Notes: generated from the letters alone by a model not told the origin. A DNA stretch of 64,000 nucleotides from Corticium candelabrum (GCF_963422355.1 NC_085093.1:3413503-3477502); one strand, 5' to 3'. Counted from the stretch's first letter, positions 23,682 to 40,461 are shown. A program made the numbers and translations.

Positions 23682-23784
23682 TTAGCTAGTGTGTTGCGAA
23701 CCTCGTGACTTTTGTGTCATTTTTTTTACCGGCTCTGACCAGTTGTGTTTTTTCGTTGTGTCAAGTAGTTAGCCTTTTGCTACA
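23642..23784 (+). repeat. 3' LTR of the Ty3/gypsy element
   Basis: 143 bp, nearly identical to the 5' LTR; the GCTT target duplicate follows. Confidence 0.93.
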
Positions 23785-23905
23785 GCTTCTTATTTATTAC
23801 CCACATCATACCATTCTGTCATACGATTTTGTCATAGCGCGACTAATTTACCTTCAAGGTGCTTTACAAGCCGAGGGTTTGCACTTCAAGTGCTTCTTCA
23901 TTAGT
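23785..23905 (+). repeat. right half of the dispersed repeat split by the LTR element
   Basis: Matches 14447-14560 closely (CTTCTTATTTATTACCCACA onward). Together with 19611-19621 it shows where the element landed. Confidence 0.85.
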
Positions 23906-24444
23906 CTAGTTAGCGGAACGCACCGATCAGAGAAACCGTGTTATAGTTGACGTACAACGCGTACGTGTCTACAGACGGACATACCGAGCTTAAGTACACA
24001 GTTTGAACCGTGTATAGAGTAGCTCAGCTGCTGTACATGTACTAGTCTTTGGCTTGGACGAGCTCGCGAATAGCGATCTGGAAAGGCGAGGCTGGACGAA
24101 CGGCATAGTGTGAGACTCTCGGAGCCTTGGTTTCGAACGCGGCCTGAACTTGCATGCGTTGTTGCGCAGTTCCTGTAGAGTTTTAAGTTAAAGAGCTTGT
24201 CTATCTATCGAGCATCTTCTGGTTTGACAGACATGAGCGTCTAATTAGTGGGGATAATTGGAGACAATTTGGTTGACTATTTACCATTTTTATTTATATT
24301 AATAATTTTTACTTGTGTCATTCCTATTGATTACTTGAGGTACATAATAATGTTGTCTTTCATATACGCTTTATTTATGGCAGCACATTAATTAATTAAT
24401 TAAGTTGTGTGTACGTGCCCACGCATCATCTATTACACGTCTGT
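23906..24444. other. no gene seen
   Basis: Unrecognised sequence up to the start of the VWA-family 3' flank. Confidence 0.4.
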
Positions 24445-25683
24445 ACTGTATGAGGTCCGGCTAGAGATTACGACTTTGTGCTAACGTGTGGGCTTCGCGC
24501 ACTTGGCGCAAAAGAGAATGCTGCAAAAATGTCATTGGAGCAGCCAGTGATACGGTACAGCAGTCTTCCGTAGCCAGATTCTTCCCCACCCTCACACTTC
24601 CGGCGAGAAAGGGGAAAGGTCTTACTGTTCGAGGTCGTCGGACAGAAACGTACCCCACGCCATGCATACATTTAAAGGCGAATGAGTGAAAACGTTGCAG
24701 GATACCTCCAAACATACTAAATATACTTTTAGGACTCACTCACGTGGATACTTAGTACAGGGGCGGATACAGCGACGAGCTTGCTCACAAAGCGGTTGCA
24801 TGCACGCATATCTGCGTGGTAGGTATATATAGCCGCATATAATAAACGCATCCTTAAACATTAAATTTTATTGTCTAGAAATCTGACTCTGTTATAGCGA
24901 CAATATCACTATAGTATCCAACAATAAAGTTGAACTTGAACTGCTAAACAGAAATTTCAACAACTAACAAAACAACAGAAATTTGGTTCGACACGATAAT
25001 CGACGTCCTCTAGATCCACGTTTGTTCTTCATTTCTTGAAGGCCGACGACGAGCACGAGTTGGTGTTCGCTTGAGCATCTGCGGCGACCACTTGAACTCC
25101 TTGTGAGAACTCGGCGAACGAGGAGTAAGTCAAAAATGGAAGAATTTTGTTCAAGTCGCTGGCGTGATTGAGATTTTTCACGTTTTGGAACGATATTCCG
25201 CTGCCGATGCCGAGGGCAAAGACGTCGACTTGATCGCTACCCGGTCGCTCGTGCAAGCTCTCTGCCACGTCTTTGGGGTCTTGTCCGCCGTTGTGGTTAC
25301 CGTCTGTCAGTACCATGAGTTTTTTCTTACTGTGTCGTCTCATACCATGACTGGCGCTGAAAATGTTGTCACGGACGTGCTCGAGAGCCGAACGTGTCGC
25401 GGTGCCGCCGTTCGTGTAGTGTGTTGTCAGGATGCTGTCGATTATGTCTTGGCGATTGTGGTGGTTTGCTGCCGAGTAGGCCAAGTCGAACACGGTGACG
25501 GGAGAAGATGCGAACGTCACCACGGCCACTCTGATCTGTGGAGAACCACATTTGAAGTCATTGCAAGTGTTTTCGATCAACGTGGCTACGTCCTCGACGG
25601 ATTTGTAGAAGTTTGGGCTGCCAACGCTGCCAGAGGCATCGATAAGAATGGCGAGGTCGATGGCGTCGTTGTAGTAGCATTCT
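24445..25683 (-). pseudogene. secreted VWA-domain protein, copy 2 (exon 2 fragment and 3' flank)
   Basis: The minus strand carries the C-terminal part of exon 2, from ECYYNDAIDLAILIDASGSV to the stop at 25029, plus about 580 bp of the family's 3' flank (AATAAA on the minus strand at 24867-24872). It is nearly identical to copy 3. Exon 1, the intron and the start of exon 2 are absent: the VWA sequence ends at about 25683 and joins the Helitron 3' end. No promoter or signal peptide remains, so this is a breakpoint fragment. Its VWA frame is still open, which fits a recent event. Confidence 0.88.
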
Positions 25684-25685
25684 TA

Positions 25686-25816
25686 CGCGAAGAGCAAGAT
25701 TCGAATTCATTCAGCGCATCCGGGACCGCGCAACAAAGATTGCACGTGACGTATCCACAGACCTATCTTTACACTACAGTATCTTGCCCGTACGAAAGAC
25801 GGGCCATGAATCCTAG
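25686..25816 (+). mobile_element. Helitron 3' end fragment
   Basis: Identical to the last 131 bp of the Helitron at 43434-43564. It has the terminal hairpin (GCCCGT...ACGGGC) and the CTAG end at 25813-25816 followed by T. The 5' part is missing and replaced by the VWA copy 2 fragment. Confidence 0.85.
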
Positions 25817-25833
25817 TATATAATAATACTCAC

Positions 25834-27815
<1,982 letters not shown>

Positions 27816-27869
27816 TTTTCTATAATAAGAATTGAGTGACTGAAGAATCCTTTCTAGTGAGATGACACT

Positions 27870-28544
27870 TAGCCTCGAATTTCCAGACCAGAGAGCGCGC
27901 GAACTCTAGTCTGGACCAAGTCGATACTAAAATGATTTCGAAAGTATTTATCAAAAGCGATGGTAAATGGTGTCTAACAGCGTAGGATCGTTTTACCTAG
28001 ATCAACATATCATTTGTAAATGCCATGAGATCTCACAAACAAAGAAGAGACGTCTGCCGTGTTTGCGGCGATATCTTGGTGGACGGCATGAAACGACGAC
28101 TCTTTGATTCTTCGGCAGACCGCTAGCTAGTCTAACCGCTCGACTAGCGAGACTACCGCTCGACCAGTTGTCAAAGGTGATGGTCTAGCGACGCTGCTGT
28201 GCGTGTCCTCTCACCGCAAGCTTGAAAATATTAAAGAACTGAAGCTGAAACTAAAACTAAGATGTGTGTGTGCACAGTCTGATCATTGTTCTGGCATGCA
28301 GAGTCTTGTCATCGTTCTGGCGTGCACTTAGCCGCCCACGAGGATTTCACACGCGCGCAATCAGGTGCTAGTGCACTTAGCCTAACCAATTATTGCTAAG
28401 CCAATCAGAATTTACAACCGAGATTCGGATTGTAGAAGCTCATTGGCTAAAAAAAGGCCATTTCCGAAATCATTTTAGTATCGACTTGGTCTACACTAGA
28501 GTTCGCGCGCTTCGCGCGCTCTCTGGTCTGGAAGTTCGAGGCTA
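27870..28544. mobile_element. 675-bp MITE with ~75-bp inverted ends
   Basis: The ends TAGCCTCGAA...TTCGAGGCTA are inverted over about 75 bp, including CCAGACCAGAGAGCGCGCG. A 9-bp direct repeat GATGACACT flanks it exactly (27861-27869 and 28545-28553). The 9-bp duplication points to a MULE-type mobiliser. It sits between two divergent genes, and its interior holds one small frame (28025-28126). Confidence 0.9.
28025..28126 (+). CDS. 33-residue frame with CxxC motif inside the MITE
   Basis: The frame begins MRSHKQRRDVCRVCGDIL and ends at TAG. The basic start and the CRVCG pair look like the first part of a zinc-binding domain cut short. It could be a remnant of a transposase N-terminus captured in the MITE, or chance. 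An identical copy lies at 45775-45876. Confidence 0.25.
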   Translation: MRSHKQRRDVCRVCGDILVDGMKRRLFDSSADR

Positions 28545-28635
28545 GATGACACTGTAAATTTCAAACCTTGGCGCCTAGCTAACAAGATTAGTACGCATGT
28601 TCAAAATATCTAACGTGCGCCAGATTGAACAAACA

Positions 28636-28643
28636 CTATAAAG
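28636..28643 (+). promoter_or_regulatory. TATA box of the EnSpm transposase gene
   Basis: CTATAAAG, 80 bp upstream of the first ATG (28716) and 128 bp upstream of the ATG at 28764. Confidence 0.5.
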
Positions 28644-28763
28644 GGTCAGCGTATGCTACTCTAAAATTTCTTAGTACAGTAGTAGCAGTCGTTGTGTGGT
28701 GGCTAAAGGCATCGGTTGCTGTTTCTACTAAACTTCACGTCTACGTGTGAGCGTGGCACATCT

Positions 28764-32606
<3,843 letters not shown>

Positions 32607-33056
32607 TGTTGTATTTGTACATCGTATAGACTTATTAATTAACTATTATTGTAATTGGAAATTGTAGACATTTGTAATATTCTAACCCTAGCTACTGACT
32701 TTCATTTGGACCAATCGTGACACCACCGAGAAGTACATGCACATGTAATTGTGAAGCAGTAACGTAAACCCTCCTTTTGGATGCCCATCATGGGCTAGCT
32801 CAGAATGTGCACGGTCTTAGAACTCGTGATGTTTAGCGTTCTGAATCTAATCGTACTTACCGAAAACCAGTCGTCGTAGAGTGTCTCTAACCTTGATGAC
32901 TGATTTGAGATCTCCTCATGCACCTTGAGTTGAGAATCTAGCACGTATACGGTAATTAGCCCACGAACGCTTCCGAGTCACTTCTAATGTCTTTAGAATC
33001 TAAAACCTACTGTAATTACCCGATGCGTGAAACGCTAGGGATAGTTACATACGTCC
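32607..33056. other. 3' flank of the EnSpm transposase, no gene
   Basis: Non-coding sequence with CTAATCGTA/CTAATGTC-like motifs leading into the tandem repeat. It probably belongs to the element's subterminal region. Confidence 0.4.
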
Positions 33057-33583
33057 CAGATATCGGATTTGCACGTCTACGACAATATTCTCTAAAATCC
33101 TAGGTCTGATTGTAGAGGCACTTTTCCCTCTGATATATATCAGAGGTTCTCCTGGCTCTAGACTATCTATTCTACAATCATACGTTTGATTGTAGATTCA
33201 CTTTCAATCGTCTTGAAAATCTAACACCTAATTATACAATGGTATCTATAAATCAGATAGGTATGATTACTAACACTCAGTAAACCAGACATCAGATTTG
33301 CACGTCTACCACAATATTCTCTAAAATCTTAGGTTTGATTGTAGAGACACTTTTTTCTCTGATATATATCAGAGGTTCTCCTGGCTCTACACTACAATCT
33401 ACTCTACAATCATATGTTTGATTGTGTAGTCACTTTCAATCATTTTGAAAATCTAACACCTAATTACGATGGTCTCTATAATCAGACGGGTATGATTACT
33501 AACACTCAGCAAACCAGATATCAGATTTGCACGTCTACAACAATATTCTCTAAAATCCTAGGCCTGATTGTAGAGGCACTTTT
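33057..33583. repeat. 229-bp tandem repeat (2.3 units) with palindromes
   Basis: Units start with CAGATATCGGATTTGCACG-like text at 33057, 33286 and 33515. Each full unit contains the perfect palindrome CTCTGATATATATCAGAG and paired ATTGTAGA/TCTACAAT motifs. Subterminal repeats of this kind are typical binding regions of CACTA elements; the role here is inferred from position. Confidence 0.8.
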
Positions 33584-34062
33584 TCCGGTGCCAGCAAAGA
33601 ATAATGGACAAAGTATTCTGTTGGGAGAACTCCACGTAAGACAGGCAATGACCAATGGAATAGCCAGGAGCGAAGCTCACTAGCTGTACAATGTACTGAT
33701 TTGATGTCAGCCTCAACAAAATTTTAAAGAAGTACCTACCTTTCCAAGTATAGAATTCCTTCATAGTAGCCAGATCCTTCCCCACCCTCACACTTCCGGC
33801 GAGAAAGGGGAAAGGTCTTACTGTTCGAGGTCGTCGGACAGAAACGTACCCCACGCCATGCATACATTTAAAGGCGAATGAGTGAAAACGTTGCAGGATA
33901 CCTCCAAACATACTAAATATACTTTTAGGACTCACTCACGTGGATACTTAGTACAGGGGCGGATACAGCGACGAGCTTGCTCACAAAGCGGTTGCATGCA
34001 CGCATATCTGCGTGGTAGGTATATATAGCCGCATATAATAAACGCATCCTTAAACATTAAAT

Positions 34063-34068
34063 TTTATT
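34063..34068 (-). terminator. polyadenylation signal of VWA copy 3
   Basis: AATAAA on the minus strand, 157 bp past the stop codon. The position is conserved in copies 2, 4 and 5. Confidence 0.6.
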
Positions 34069-34224
34069 GTCTAGAAATCTGACTCTGTTATAACGACAAT
34101 ATCACTATAGTATCCAACAATAAAGTTGAACTTGAACTGCTAAACAGAAATTTCAACAACTAACAAAACAACAGAAATTTGGTTCGACACGATAATCGAC
34201 GTCCTCTAGATCCACGTTTGTTCT

Positions 34225-35453
34225 TCATTTCTTGAAGGCCGACGACGAGCACGAGTTGGTGTTCGCTTGAGCATCTGCGGCGACCACTTGAACTCCTTGT
34301 GAGAACTCGGCGAACGAGGAGTAAGTCAAAAATGGAAGAATTTTGTTCAAGTCGCTGGCGTGATTGAGATTTTTCACGTTTTGGAACGATATTCCGCTGC
34401 CGATGCCGAGGGCAAAGACGTCGACTTGATCGCTACCCGGTCGCTCGTGCAAGCTCTCTGCCACGTCTTTGGGGTCTTGTCCGCCGTTGTGGTTACCGTC
34501 TGTCAGTACCATGAGTTTTTTCTTACTGTGTCGTCTCATACCATGACTGGCGCTGAAAATGTTGTCACGGACGTGCTCGAGAGCCGAACGTGTCGCGGTG
34601 CCGCCGTTCGTGTAGTGTGTAGTCAGGATGCTGTCGATTATGTCTTGGCGATTGTGGTGGTTTGCTGCCGAGTAGGCCAAGTCGAACACGGTGACGGGAG
34701 AAGATGCGAACGTCACCACGGCCACTCTGATCTGTGGAGAACCACATTTGAAGTCATTGCAAGTGTTTTCGATCAACGTGGCTACGTCCTCGACGGATTT
34801 GTAGAAGTTTGGGCTGCCAACGCTGCCAGAGGCATCGATAAGAATGGCGAGGTCGATGGCGTCGTTGTAGTAGCATTCTTGACGTTTTGCTCTTACGGGG
34901 AGTGCCGTCGTCGGCTCTACCGTCGCAGCAGCAGCCGATGGTTGTACGACTGGAGGTGGTGGTGGCCCAAAGCTTCCAAATATGCGAGTTAGAGCAGCAG
35001 CCTTTTCTTTTGTAGTAGGTGGACCTGCGATGTCGAATAAATTGTATGCAACTATGTTATTTTGAAATCTCTAGAGATAGTTTAATACTCACATCGGTAT
35101 TCTTCTTCTGTTTGGACGATTACTTTTGAACGACATTCAGACAGAATAGTCGAAAGATTCGTTGTTCTTTCGTACGTCTGCAGTCTTACGCCGGGACAAG
35201 CGCTAGCGGCGGTGCTATTGAGCGAGCCGTCGACTTCTATACCATTGTATGCCCAATCTCCCAACTTGACTTGTGTCGGACACGTGACACCAAACAGACT
35301 CTTGCACACGAGTCGTAAAACCGGTGGCGGGTTCTCGCAGAGAGGTTTCAAAAAGTCTCCGTCTATATTGATCGGTACGGCATAACTCGGATTTGTCTGC
35401 AGAACGAAGAAGACAGAAACGAGAGAGAGGATCTGTACACGCAGAGTCATCAT
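34225..35453 (-). CDS. secreted VWA-domain protein, copy 3 (intact)
   Basis: Two exons (35093-35453 and 34225-35024) around a 68-bp GT-AG intron encode 386 residues. Residues 1-25 are a signal peptide (MMTLRVQILSLVSVFFVLQT). An N-terminal domain has six cysteines at 39, 50, 58, 86, 107 and 121. A proline/alanine linker (GPPPPPVVQP) ends in the furin-type RAKR at 165-168. The VWA domain follows from C171, with the complete metal site: DASGS at 184-188, T263 and D296 (VLTDG). The last cysteine near the C-terminus can pair with C171, as in other VWA domains. I infer a secreted or extracellular-matrix protein cut into an N-terminal peptide and a free VWA module. Partners are unknown. I chose the ATG at 35453 because it gives the signal peptide and sits 81 bp below a TATA box. 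Confidence 0.88.
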
Positions 35454-35524
35454 CTTCACAGAGAGCGATCGACTCGAGCTGATCAAACCGTCGACGAGTA
35501 ATGACTTTCGAGCTGCTTTGTTAT

Positions 35525-35534
35525 CTTTATATAG
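35525..35534 (-). promoter_or_regulatory. TATA box of VWA copy 3
   Basis: The minus strand reads CTATATAAAG, 72-81 bp before the ATG, at the same place in copies 4 and 5. Confidence 0.75.
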
Positions 35535-35915
35535 TGAAGGCTCATCACAACAGCGGGAACCTCGTAATTGCATGCAAACCACACAAAAATCTAGACAGGA
35601 AACTGGAAATCGCGACACAAACACCGTCGCCTTCTCCAGAACTACAATGCATGCGGTAGGGAAGGTGGGAGAAACCGCTATTGTGTTCTGGATCACAGAC
35701 AATCGTCGTCTACGTTTCCTCTTTTCAAATCAAAAATATCTTGTTCGAGGGTTGCAGATCAGGATTTGCCTTTCTAGCTTGTTATTCCTATCGATAGTTT
35801 GGTTGTTAATTATTTGTTGTCATTTGTAAATTGTGAAGAATTGTGTGTTTTAGCTATAGATATACATGCACATATACAAAACTTGTGTGTAGCTCGATGG
35901 TTTTCGTCTACATCG

Positions 35916-35923
35916 TGACGTCA
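35916..35923. promoter_or_regulatory. CRE/ATF-type palindrome upstream of VWA copy 3
   Basis: TGACGTCA in CATCGTGACGTCAGCAAT, about 390 bp upstream of the TATA box. The same 18 bp stand upstream of the more diverged copy 5 (60667-60674). Confidence 0.5.
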
Positions 35924-36002
35924 GCAATCTGACCACTTCCTTCGGATATGTTGTAGACTTGAATGGCCGTGGAACGCGTAGGCGCGTATACAGTGTTATA
36001 CA

Positions 36003-36032
36003 CCCACACCCGCCCGCCCGCCCGCCCGCCTG
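36003..36032. repeat. (CCCG)n run
   Basis: A short CCCG array, shorter in the other duplicate. Confidence 0.8.
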
Positions 36033-36091
36033 CCTCTTCTCTCTCATGCACAGGATACGTGGCATCTAGACTATATTTTGTAATCTAACAA

Positions 36092-36093
<2 letters not shown>

Positions 36094-36158
<65 letters not shown>
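36094..36158. repeat. (TA)n microsatellite at the block edge
   Basis: About 65 bp of TA immediately after the right edge of duplicated block 1; absent from the matching position in block 2. Confidence 0.9.
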
Positions 36159-36160
<2 letters not shown>

Positions 36161-36860
36161 CGGGACGGAGTCGCGCCGCGAGTTCACAGCGGGTAGCAGC
36201 AAATCGCCTCGAATTTTCTTCGACATTCGCGTCTTCAGATCGAATTCGAAGCGATGGCGAATCCGAAGCGATTGCAATATCGACGTACTAGCGCGGCCTC
36301 ATCGCGTGTCGAGTGCGTTGCCTAGTCGAAACGATCTCGTCGTGAAGCCGCTTCGAATTCAAACACTAAAACGTGCCATAATCGATGATCATGTCGATCT
36401 TAATATAGTTATAATTTTGAATTTGTGGAATGCTGGCGCTTTACTATTCTAGCTAGAAACCTTGCACCGGTTGTAATTAGCTTGCTCGTGATCAGCCAGC
36501 CAGCTGCTATAGGCCGGGCTAAGCAATCGGCATGAAATGTAAGCATGTGAAAACCCGAGTATACGACACATCCAAATCGTCGTCAGACAGGATAGGACGC
36601 CAGTTGTCTATCCTATAGCTACCAGCTATATAGGCTGCATGTCTTCTGATTAATTAATTAACGTAATTAATTAAGAGAACGGAGATCTACAGATCATGAA
36701 GGGGGTCGACTTTGCACGATTCTACAATATGGAAGAAGTGCATGCTAACCGACGTATACACCAATAATTAAGTTCTTGCAAGAAAAATAACAGTGTTCAA
36801 TGTGCACACACAATCGGCCGAAGACCATTTCTTGAGTATTTCACAACTCGATCACACTCG
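36159..36860. other. no gene seen
   Basis: A GC-richer, CG-rich stretch (36159-36360) rich in TTCGA and TCGCG motifs, then AT-rich sequence. No domain recognised. Confidence 0.4.
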
Positions 36861-36866
36861 ATAATG

Positions 36867-38660
36867 TTAAGAAATCGAGACACAAAAAATACAGCTTGAA
36901 CCTAACATTTTCATACAGACTACTCGAGCTGTTATGTCTCCTACAGGAATTGCTACCAGGTCCCGAGTCTCTCGAGAAGAAAGTAAATGCTTTCCGATCG
37001 GCTCCCGAAGATTACTGTAAGCATCAACAACATCAGTCATGCAGTCATCGTCATTATGCAATAATGGCCACTCCTCCATTTTAATTGAGCCGTTGAATAA
37101 CAGCAAACCGTTCACATCCAAAAATGATAAAGAGTAATACATAACCAAACAACGGCTGTTCTTCATGACATTCGGTAAATTCGACATTATAAGAATTTTT
37201 CTTTGTCGCGTGACTTTTCTTTGAGTTTATCACATGACCAGCTAGTTTCAGTCTCCCAACAGTTTTGACAGGCGAACCACGACAAAGTTCCTCGTTGCCA
37301 AGCCTCCTCAAAACAACATTGATTGGGTCAACAAACAGATCCGGTAGACAAAAAACTTTCACAGAATCTTTCGCTTTGAAAGGGGACCTAACAAAAACCA
37401 CAAATATATGGTCGTATATAAACAAACTATTCAAAAAAATTCATAAAGAAGTCAAGCCACACACGACAGAGATCGAACTTCATATACTTCATTTCGATGA
37501 CATATATATGATGTTGTCCAGATGAAGACCGTTGATATTAACTAGAACAAATCCCAGTTCTCTTAGAAAACATGCATATATAGGATAACATTTCTGCTAC
37601 AACAAAAGAATGTCTCGATGTACAAATCTGATAGCAGAGTTTCTAAATCAGATTCATCGTTTCCAAAATATTTGATGCTGAATCAGAAATGTCAGCAAAA
37701 TTTCAAACTATTTATTCTTGTGGTTTTCAAGGCTACAATCCGATCGAGCCAATAAATATTTCCTAACACTTGATACTCTGTACTACACAGAAATCCAATA
37801 CTTTAGGTACAAATTTAAAGTTTGCAATGACTGCAGACGAGAACAAAACAGATATAGATGTTCAGGTAGCAACCGATGTCTGACGAATACGTTAGTTGTG
37901 ACCTGCTAGTACAGCAAAATATACATTTCTATAGCCCACAACATGCTCACAAGTCACACTCGTACACTCAACAAAGAGATCTGCTTTGCAAATCTTGAGA
38001 TCTTCGGCCAGTCGCATATAAACAGATAATTTAGAGGTGTAGGCAAATGGCAACCTGAATTATCTAATTAGCAGTACTATTACTTGATAATTACATTAAG
38101 CTTACGTACCACATCAGTCCAAATTTTGTAGCCAAACGAACTACAGGTGGTGCTAATAGCTGGTCAGTCGGTGATGGTAGCACATCTGAAATGGTCTTAA
38201 TGATCATAACAACTGATGCAACCTAAATCCCACACAACAATTAAAAGTTACAAACAAGCAGCTTGGTGGGGTAATTCACAGTTATGTATACCTGGCTGCA
38301 AACAAATCGTGTGCCTTGTACAAACCTTTTAAGAACACCATTTAGGGACTCATACCAAAAGCAGGAATGACCCCACAAAGCACCCCACTTCTCTACAACA
38401 TCCGGCGAATGTTGCAGAAGGTGTACTTTCACTGCTTTCGTGCATGCCTATATATAAAGAGAAGCTCAGAGTTCAAAAGATAAGATAGATGTATTAGGAT
38501 GTATGCACTCATTCCGATGAATCAGAGAATCACAGGCATGGTATAGCTTAAACACAGCAATTAAAACGAGACACGTGTATACCATATAAAAGTTCGTAAA
38601 TTTGATAAAACTTCAGCAGCAGTTTACGAGCCTCTTCTAGTTGCTCTCTTGATATCTAAA
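36867..38660 (-). pseudogene. second EnSpm/CACTA transposase remnant, 3' half
   Basis: The minus strand carries SREQLEEARKLLLKFYQIYE (near 38640-38580), then an exon around 38445-38300 with HLLQHSPDVVEKWGALWGHS and CFWYESLNGVLKRFVQGTR, which is the DUF4218-type block of Tnp2 transposases. Next come an exon at about 38115-38229 (LATKFGLMW) and C-terminal frames at 36867-37434 (ELCRGSPVKTVGRLKLAGHV, FGYVLLFIIFGCERFAVIQR). It differs in sequence from the transposase of the duplicated block. The N-terminal half is not visible. Several pieces are in different frames, so I treat it as broken, though unrecognised introns could explain part of that. Confidence 0.6.
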
Positions 38661-38784
38661 TAACTTTGACAAAGCAATCGGCAACCAATCACCACACAGG
38701 TAAAACAGTATATGTAATCATGTACTAGATTTCTGATTGAATTCTTGGGTTCTTAGAAATCACACCCATGAGGTATGCATGAAA

Positions 38785-38895
38785 CAGATCCTATAATCAC
38801 ACCCTATATGATTCAGAAGAAGGTCAGAGGCAGTCTTATAATCTCACCCTATACGATTCAAGAGAAGGTCAGACGCAGTCCTATAATCACATATC
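38785..38895. repeat. short tandem repeat, ~55-bp units
   Basis: Two to three units with CCTATAATCACACCCTATA, GATTCAGAAGAAGGTCAGA and close variants. Confidence 0.65.
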
Positions 38896-39456
38896 TGATT
38901 GATAAGTAGATTGAACGCGGTCCTGTAAGCACTGTGAATGGACATAGACTGGCTAAAACACAATGGTAACGTGGTTTTTACTATACGTAGTGCAGCTATT
39001 ACAAATAAAACAGCTATTAATTAATTAATAATTAGTTATAATTAATTATTAATCAGTTATAACTAAAATATTATCTAATACTTGTAAGTGTCATTATCAT
39101 GTGTCTCTAATATTACTCTCCTCTGCAAAATGCTTTGGCTTGGCTCTTCTCAGTGAGAGTAATTTTCTGTGCATGTGTCCTCAACAAAGTCATTACATGT
39201 CAATTCTTGCCGAACGTTTATGCGCTGGTCTCTTCCCCTGCAGCTGCATTCTTTCAATGACAAGGTTTTCCTTTTTTTGCTCCTTACATGAACAGACGTC
39301 AATTGTGTCAAACCTACAAAAAGTAATTCTGCTATTACTCCATTGGTACAGACACAAAAGACGAAACTGTCAGACTGACAGAAATGACATTGAACAACTG
39401 TCTTAAGTTAACCAATATATATTAGTCAAAACAATGATCTGTATTTTCGAGTCTTG
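38896..39456. other. no gene seen
   Basis: AT-rich sequence with TTAATTAATAATTA palindromes near 39020-39070 and short unrecognised frames. Confidence 0.4.
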
Positions 39457-39633
39457 TGACACTGAAAATCATTGCTTCTAAAGTAATTACAGCAAACAAC
39501 ATCCCTTTTCCATGGCTGTCAGGAATCTAACGGAACAACTCTCTGTCACTCTTTGGAAGTACAATGATAGAATGTTACAAAGTTGTCTTCTAGATGCAAA
39601 CAATGACTTGTTGGATTTTCTTGCTATGTAAAT

Positions 39634-39635
<2 letters not shown>
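39457..39635 (+). mobile_element. LINE-like element, 3' fragment C
   Basis: The plus strand reads TLKIIASKVITANNIPFPMA then VRNLTEQLSVTLWKYNDRML, ending at a TAA followed by (ATGT)n/(TA)n. Same family as fragments A and B. Confidence 0.7.
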
Positions 39636-39667
<32 letters not shown>

Positions 39668-39674
39668 TTTATGT

Positions 39675-39741
<67 letters not shown>
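39636..39741. repeat. (ATGT)n/(TA)n microsatellite
   Basis: An ATGT run, then about 65 bp of TA, shared by the 3' ends of fragment C (plus) and fragment D (minus). Confidence 0.93.
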
Positions 39742-39743
<2 letters not shown>

Positions 39744-40455
39744 CAAGGAAGAAACAGACATAACAGGCAAATCCCAAAAACAGTCATTTGAATCTAAAAG
39801 TAGTCTACTTTCTATCAGTCTAGCATTAAACTTCCACAAGCTAACTGACAGCTGCTGCATAAGCTTATTGTAAGCCTGTGAAAATGACGGAATGTTGTTT
39901 GAAGTAATTGTTTTGGTAGCAATGGCTCTCAAAGTTTCCAGGCTGGCAGAAGTCATCATATTTGGTGTCTTTGTCAATCTCCCCAGTCAGACTGGCGGCA
40001 CCTGCGACAGTCGCTGAACTTGACACAAATTTAGATTGGAATGAATTGTGTACAGTTATATCAAAAAGTAAGCAAGACGAGCAGTCAAAAATTTAGGGTG
40101 GAAGACGTCTCCAGGGCGATCACAGGTGTCTGACAAGAATCTCTGCTCCTTTGAATCGAAGTGCCTTTGTCATCTATCAATAAAGCATTGAAGATAATGT
40201 CTCTGAAAACGTCATGACGTTTTGACCGTAAATTAGTATGACAAGGAGATGGTCACCAAAACCGTCAATTAACTGACCACACTTAATTTCACCTTACAGC
40301 AGAAGGATGTACTGGAAAAAGAGTTATGCCCAACCATAAACAAACAGCAATGCAGAACTCATCCCTGGTCATGGAAAGGCCGAGGTTTCGGTTGGGAACG
40401 GCTCTTAGCCACGCTCCAACATGTCGTTCTGAAATTGTGTTAAGTCTGGCTTGAT
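39742..40455 (-). mobile_element. LINE-like element, fragment D
   Basis: The minus strand carries, in broken frames, the longer order HVGAWLRAVPNRNLGLSM, CGQLIDGFGDHLL, PGDVFHPKF, SATVAGAASLTGEIDKDTKY and QQLSVSLWKFNARLIESRL. Its 3' end meets the TA tract at 39674-39741. Confidence 0.75.
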
Positions 40456-40461
40456 TTCAGG

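Larger units (their letters stand above)
19622..23784 (+). mobile_element. Ty3/gypsy LTR retrotransposon, CsRn1-like, young
   Basis: A 4.2-kb element with 142-143 bp LTRs that begin TGTAGC and end GCTACA, a 4-bp target duplication GCTT, a primer-binding region just after the 5' LTR (TGGTGACCCTGAAG, compatible with tRNA-Trp), and a polypurine tract GGGGGAGAGTGG before the 3' LTR. The Gag has a C-H-C-C type cysteine motif and Pol has the order protease, reverse transcriptase, RNase H, integrase. The CHCC Gag motif, the 4-bp duplication and the Trp primer are features known for the CsRn1 branch of Ty3/gypsy. The LTRs differ by about one substitution and one indel, so insertion was recent. It looks nearly whole, with about one break in Pol. 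Confidence 0.93.

Noticed and set aside
25029-25816. A Helitron that captured a VWA exon
   Set aside because: No Helitron 5' end (TCTAxTATATAAAGC) is found left of the VWA piece, and the VWA sequence continues with its own 3' flank. A duplication breakpoint explains it better.
25164-25823. Long open frame opposite to VWA exon 2 (also at 34360-34992, 52116-52748, 59017-59469 and 62981-63652)
   Set aside because: It is the antisense frame of the VWA coding exon. It recurs only because the sense exon is conserved, and it shows no domain.
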